Source: Hamadaea sp013361475
GTDB taxonomy: Bacteria > Actinomycetota > Actinomycetes > Mycobacteriales > Micromonosporaceae
Direction: 5' to 3'
DNA: 64,000 nt
Assembly (NCBI RefSeq): GCF_040654195.1
Contig: NZ_JBFAHM010000011.1
Location: 124,001 to 188,000, forward strand
Shown here one piece after another: positions 62,299 to 64,000 of this stretch. Position numbers and translations under genes: made by a program. The notes under the pieces are model-generated. The model was not told the DNA's origin. It did not search any database and saw only the letters and a list, made by a program, of their open reading frames with translations. Position 1 is the stretch's first letter; each line of letters opens with the position of its first letter.

Positions 62299-64000
62299 AT
62301 GAGAAAGGCAAGAATCATCGCAGCGCTGGCCGCAGCCGCGCTTGTGATGACAGCGCTGGCCGGGACACCGGCGTCGGCCGCTCCCACCCGCTTTGAGGCG
62401 GAGAACTCACCGGCCGTGTGTGACGGCACAATCGACTCGAACTGGACCGGATTCTCCGGGACCGGATTCTGCAACACCGCCAACGCCGTCGGCGGCTCGG
62501 TGACCTGGACCGTCACCGCGGCCAACGCGGGGACGGCGACCCTGGGCATCCGGTACGCCAACGGCACCACCGCCGACCGCCCGGCCGACGTCATCGTGAA
62601 CGGCGCGACCGCGTCGGCGGGGGTGTCGTTCGCCGGCACCGGGGCGTGGACGACCTGGGTCACCAAGACCGTCACCGTCCCCGTGAACGCCGGATCCAAC
62701 ACGATCAAGCTCGCCGCGACCACGGCCAACGGAGACGCGAACATCGACTTCCTCGACTTCGAGGTGGCGCCGCCGCAGAACTACGCCGACTATCAGGCCG
62801 AGAACTGCTCGATCACCCAAGGCGTCGTCGAGTCGAATCACACCGGATACACCGGCACCGGCTTCGTCAACGGCGACAACGCCGTCGGCAGCGGCATCGC
62901 CTGTACGGTGACCTCAGCCGCGGCCGGGATGTACTCGGTGGAGATCCGGTTCTCCAACGGCACCACGACCGTGCGGCCCATGGACGTCTTCGCCAACAAC
63001 ACCCTGGTGACGAACATCGTCTTCCAGGGCACCACGAACTGGGACACCTGGGCCACCCAGACCGTGAACGTCGCCCTCAACGCCGGAAGCAACACGATCC
63101 GGCTGACCTCGACCACGGTCAACGGCGGCCCGAACCTCGACCGGCTCCGTGTCGCCGCCCCGCTGGACACCCAGGCGCCGACGACTCCAGGTCAGCCGAT
63201 CTGCGACCCGATCGTGCAGGACACGATCACCCTGTCCTGGCCGGCCTCGACTGACGACGTCGCCGTGGTTGCCTACGACATCTACCACGACGGCACGCTG
63301 CTCGCCTCGCCCGCGTCGTCGCCCTACACGCTGACCGACCTGAACTTCACCTTCACCTACCGGCTGTCGATCTTCGCCCGCGATGCCGCCGGTAACGTGT
63401 CAGCAACCAGTCCGCTGGCGACCAAACCGGACGGCAGCGGCTGCGTCACCGGCGCCAGCTCCGACGTGAGCCCGCCGACGGCCCCGACGAACCTCACCTC
63501 CGGCAACGTCACGCAAACGTCGGTGAACCTCAGCTGGACGGCGTCGGCCGACAACGTCGGCGTCCGGCAGTACGTCGTGCAGAACGCGGCCAACGCCAAC
63601 CTGTTCACCCTCAGCGGCAACCCGCCCGCCACCTCAGCCACCGTGACCGGATTGACCTGCGGCACCTCGTACACCCTGCATGTGGTCGCCAAGGACAAGG
63701 CGGGCAACACCTCGCCGTCGAGCAACACCGTCGGCCCGTTCTCCACGAGCGCCTGCAGCCGCGGTACGCCGCAGAGCCCCACCACGATCGCGGGCAGCTG
63801 GGACATCCCCTGGGACATCTGCTGGAACCCCCAAGGCACGTACGCCCTGGTCACCCAGCGGGACACGTTCCAGGTCTACAAGCTGACCCCGAGCGGGACC
63901 AAGACGCTGATCGGCACGGTGCCCAACAGCGTCACCACCGACGGCGAGGGCGGCCTGATGGGCTGTGCGGCGTCGCCGACCTGGAACGGGACCACCGACA
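62299..64000 (+). CDS. Secreted PQQ-dependent sugar dehydrogenase-like protein with two CBM35 and two Fn3 modules (partial)
   Basis: At least 567 residues, cut by the window end. The ATG at 62299 opens a Sec signal (IIAALAAAALVMTALAG, ending ASA). Two CBM35 modules (RFEAENSPAVCDG and YQAENCSITQ starts) and two fibronectin type III domains (about 295-380 and 390-480) precede a beta-propeller start. That start reads SWDIPWDICWNPQGTYALVT then DGEGGLMGCAAS, the glucose/sorbosone dehydrogenase signature. It would oxidise sugars outside the cell using PQQ. It lies 24 bp after the GH27 gene and is probably co-transcribed. Confidence 0.8.
   Translation, partial: MRKARIIAALAAAALVMTALAGTPASAAPTRFEAENSPAVCDGTIDSNWTGFSGTGFCNTANAVGGSVTWTVTAANAGTATLGIRYANGTTADRPADVIVNGATASAGVSFAGTGAWTTWVTKTVTVPVNAGSNTIKLAATTANGDANIDFLDFEVAPPQNYADYQAENCSITQGVVESNHTGYTGTGFVNGDNAVGSGIACTVTSAAAGMYSVEIRFSNGTTTVRPMDVFANNTLVTNIVFQGTTNWDTWATQTVNVALNAGSNTIRLTSTTVNGGPNLDRLRVAAPLDTQAPTTPGQPICDPIVQDTITLSWPASTDDVAVVAYDIYHDGTLLASPASSPYTLTDLNFTFTYRLSIFARDAAGNVSATSPLATKPDGSGCVTGASSDVSPPTAPTNLTSGNVTQTSVNLSWTASADNVGVRQYVVQNAANANLFTLSGNPPATSATVTGLTCGTSYTLHVVAKDKAGNTSPSSNTVGPFSTSACSRGTPQSPTTIAGSWDIPWDICWNPQGTYALVTQRDTFQVYKLTPSGTKTLIGTVPNSVTTDGEGGLMGCAASPTWNGTTD

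Noticed and set aside
1..64000. tRNA, rRNA, CRISPR arrays or prophage genes
   Set aside because: None seen by eye; no structural phage genes, integrases or direct-repeat arrays with spacers.

Overview
The window is high-GC DNA with dense coding, GTG starts, Tat and lipoprotein signals, LAL/LuxR and MocR regulators, an ECF42 sigma factor and DIP1984/DUF6193-type genes. This points to a filamentous actinomycete, most likely Micromonosporaceae; that placement is inference. I see no rRNA, tRNA or CRISPR array.

Layout. (1) 1-9.1 kb is an arabinoxylan or xylan-oligosaccharide cassette: a sugar-binding lipoprotein (cut by the window edge), a LacI regulator with two matching operator-like palindromes, and a tightly coupled GH51-GH43-GH39 operon. 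It is bracketed by a 188-bp ISL3-type MITE with an 8-bp target duplication and by an IS630 element. (2) 9.4-20.6 kb is an accessory stretch. It holds a decayed IS630 whose 42-bp end recurs inverted 1.7 kb away beyond a passenger gene, a broken DIP1984 gene, and many orphan genes (DUF6193, methyltransferase, HEAT, leucine-rich, DUF4262). (3) 20.9-33.6 kb is a class II lanthipeptide locus, all on the minus strand: LanM2, LanT, five different LanA precursors (one apparently frameshifted), LanM1, a small ORF and a LAL-family regulator. (4) 33.7-47.3 kb is mixed: GlxA-type and MocR-type regulators, an MFS exporter, a RibD-like reductase, small secreted proteins, a GNAT, an ANT-like nucleotidyltransferase, and an ECF42 system (YCII protein plus sigma factor, divergent from DoxX and DUF1579 genes). 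(5) 47.4-64 kb is a pectin/arabinogalactan-type locus. It has a GH28 protein, a carbohydrate ABC importer, a GntR/FCD regulator, and secreted GH105, GH29-like, polysaccharide-lyase-like, GH27 and PQQ-sugar-dehydrogenase-like proteins. The six secreted proteins each carry two CBM35-type modules, twelve in all.

How the genes work together. In region 5, secreted enzymes anchored by CBM35 modules would trim a complex plant polysaccharide and the ABC system would import the products. The FCD regulator probably acts on TCCGAT-centred sites that are concentrated in the promoter regions. In region 3, two synthetases would share five leaders and one LanT that cleaves and exports. The most novel-looking parts are the two-synthetase/five-precursor lanthipeptide locus, the CBM35 expansion with an unassigned lyase-like protein, and the possible passenger-carrying IS630 unit.
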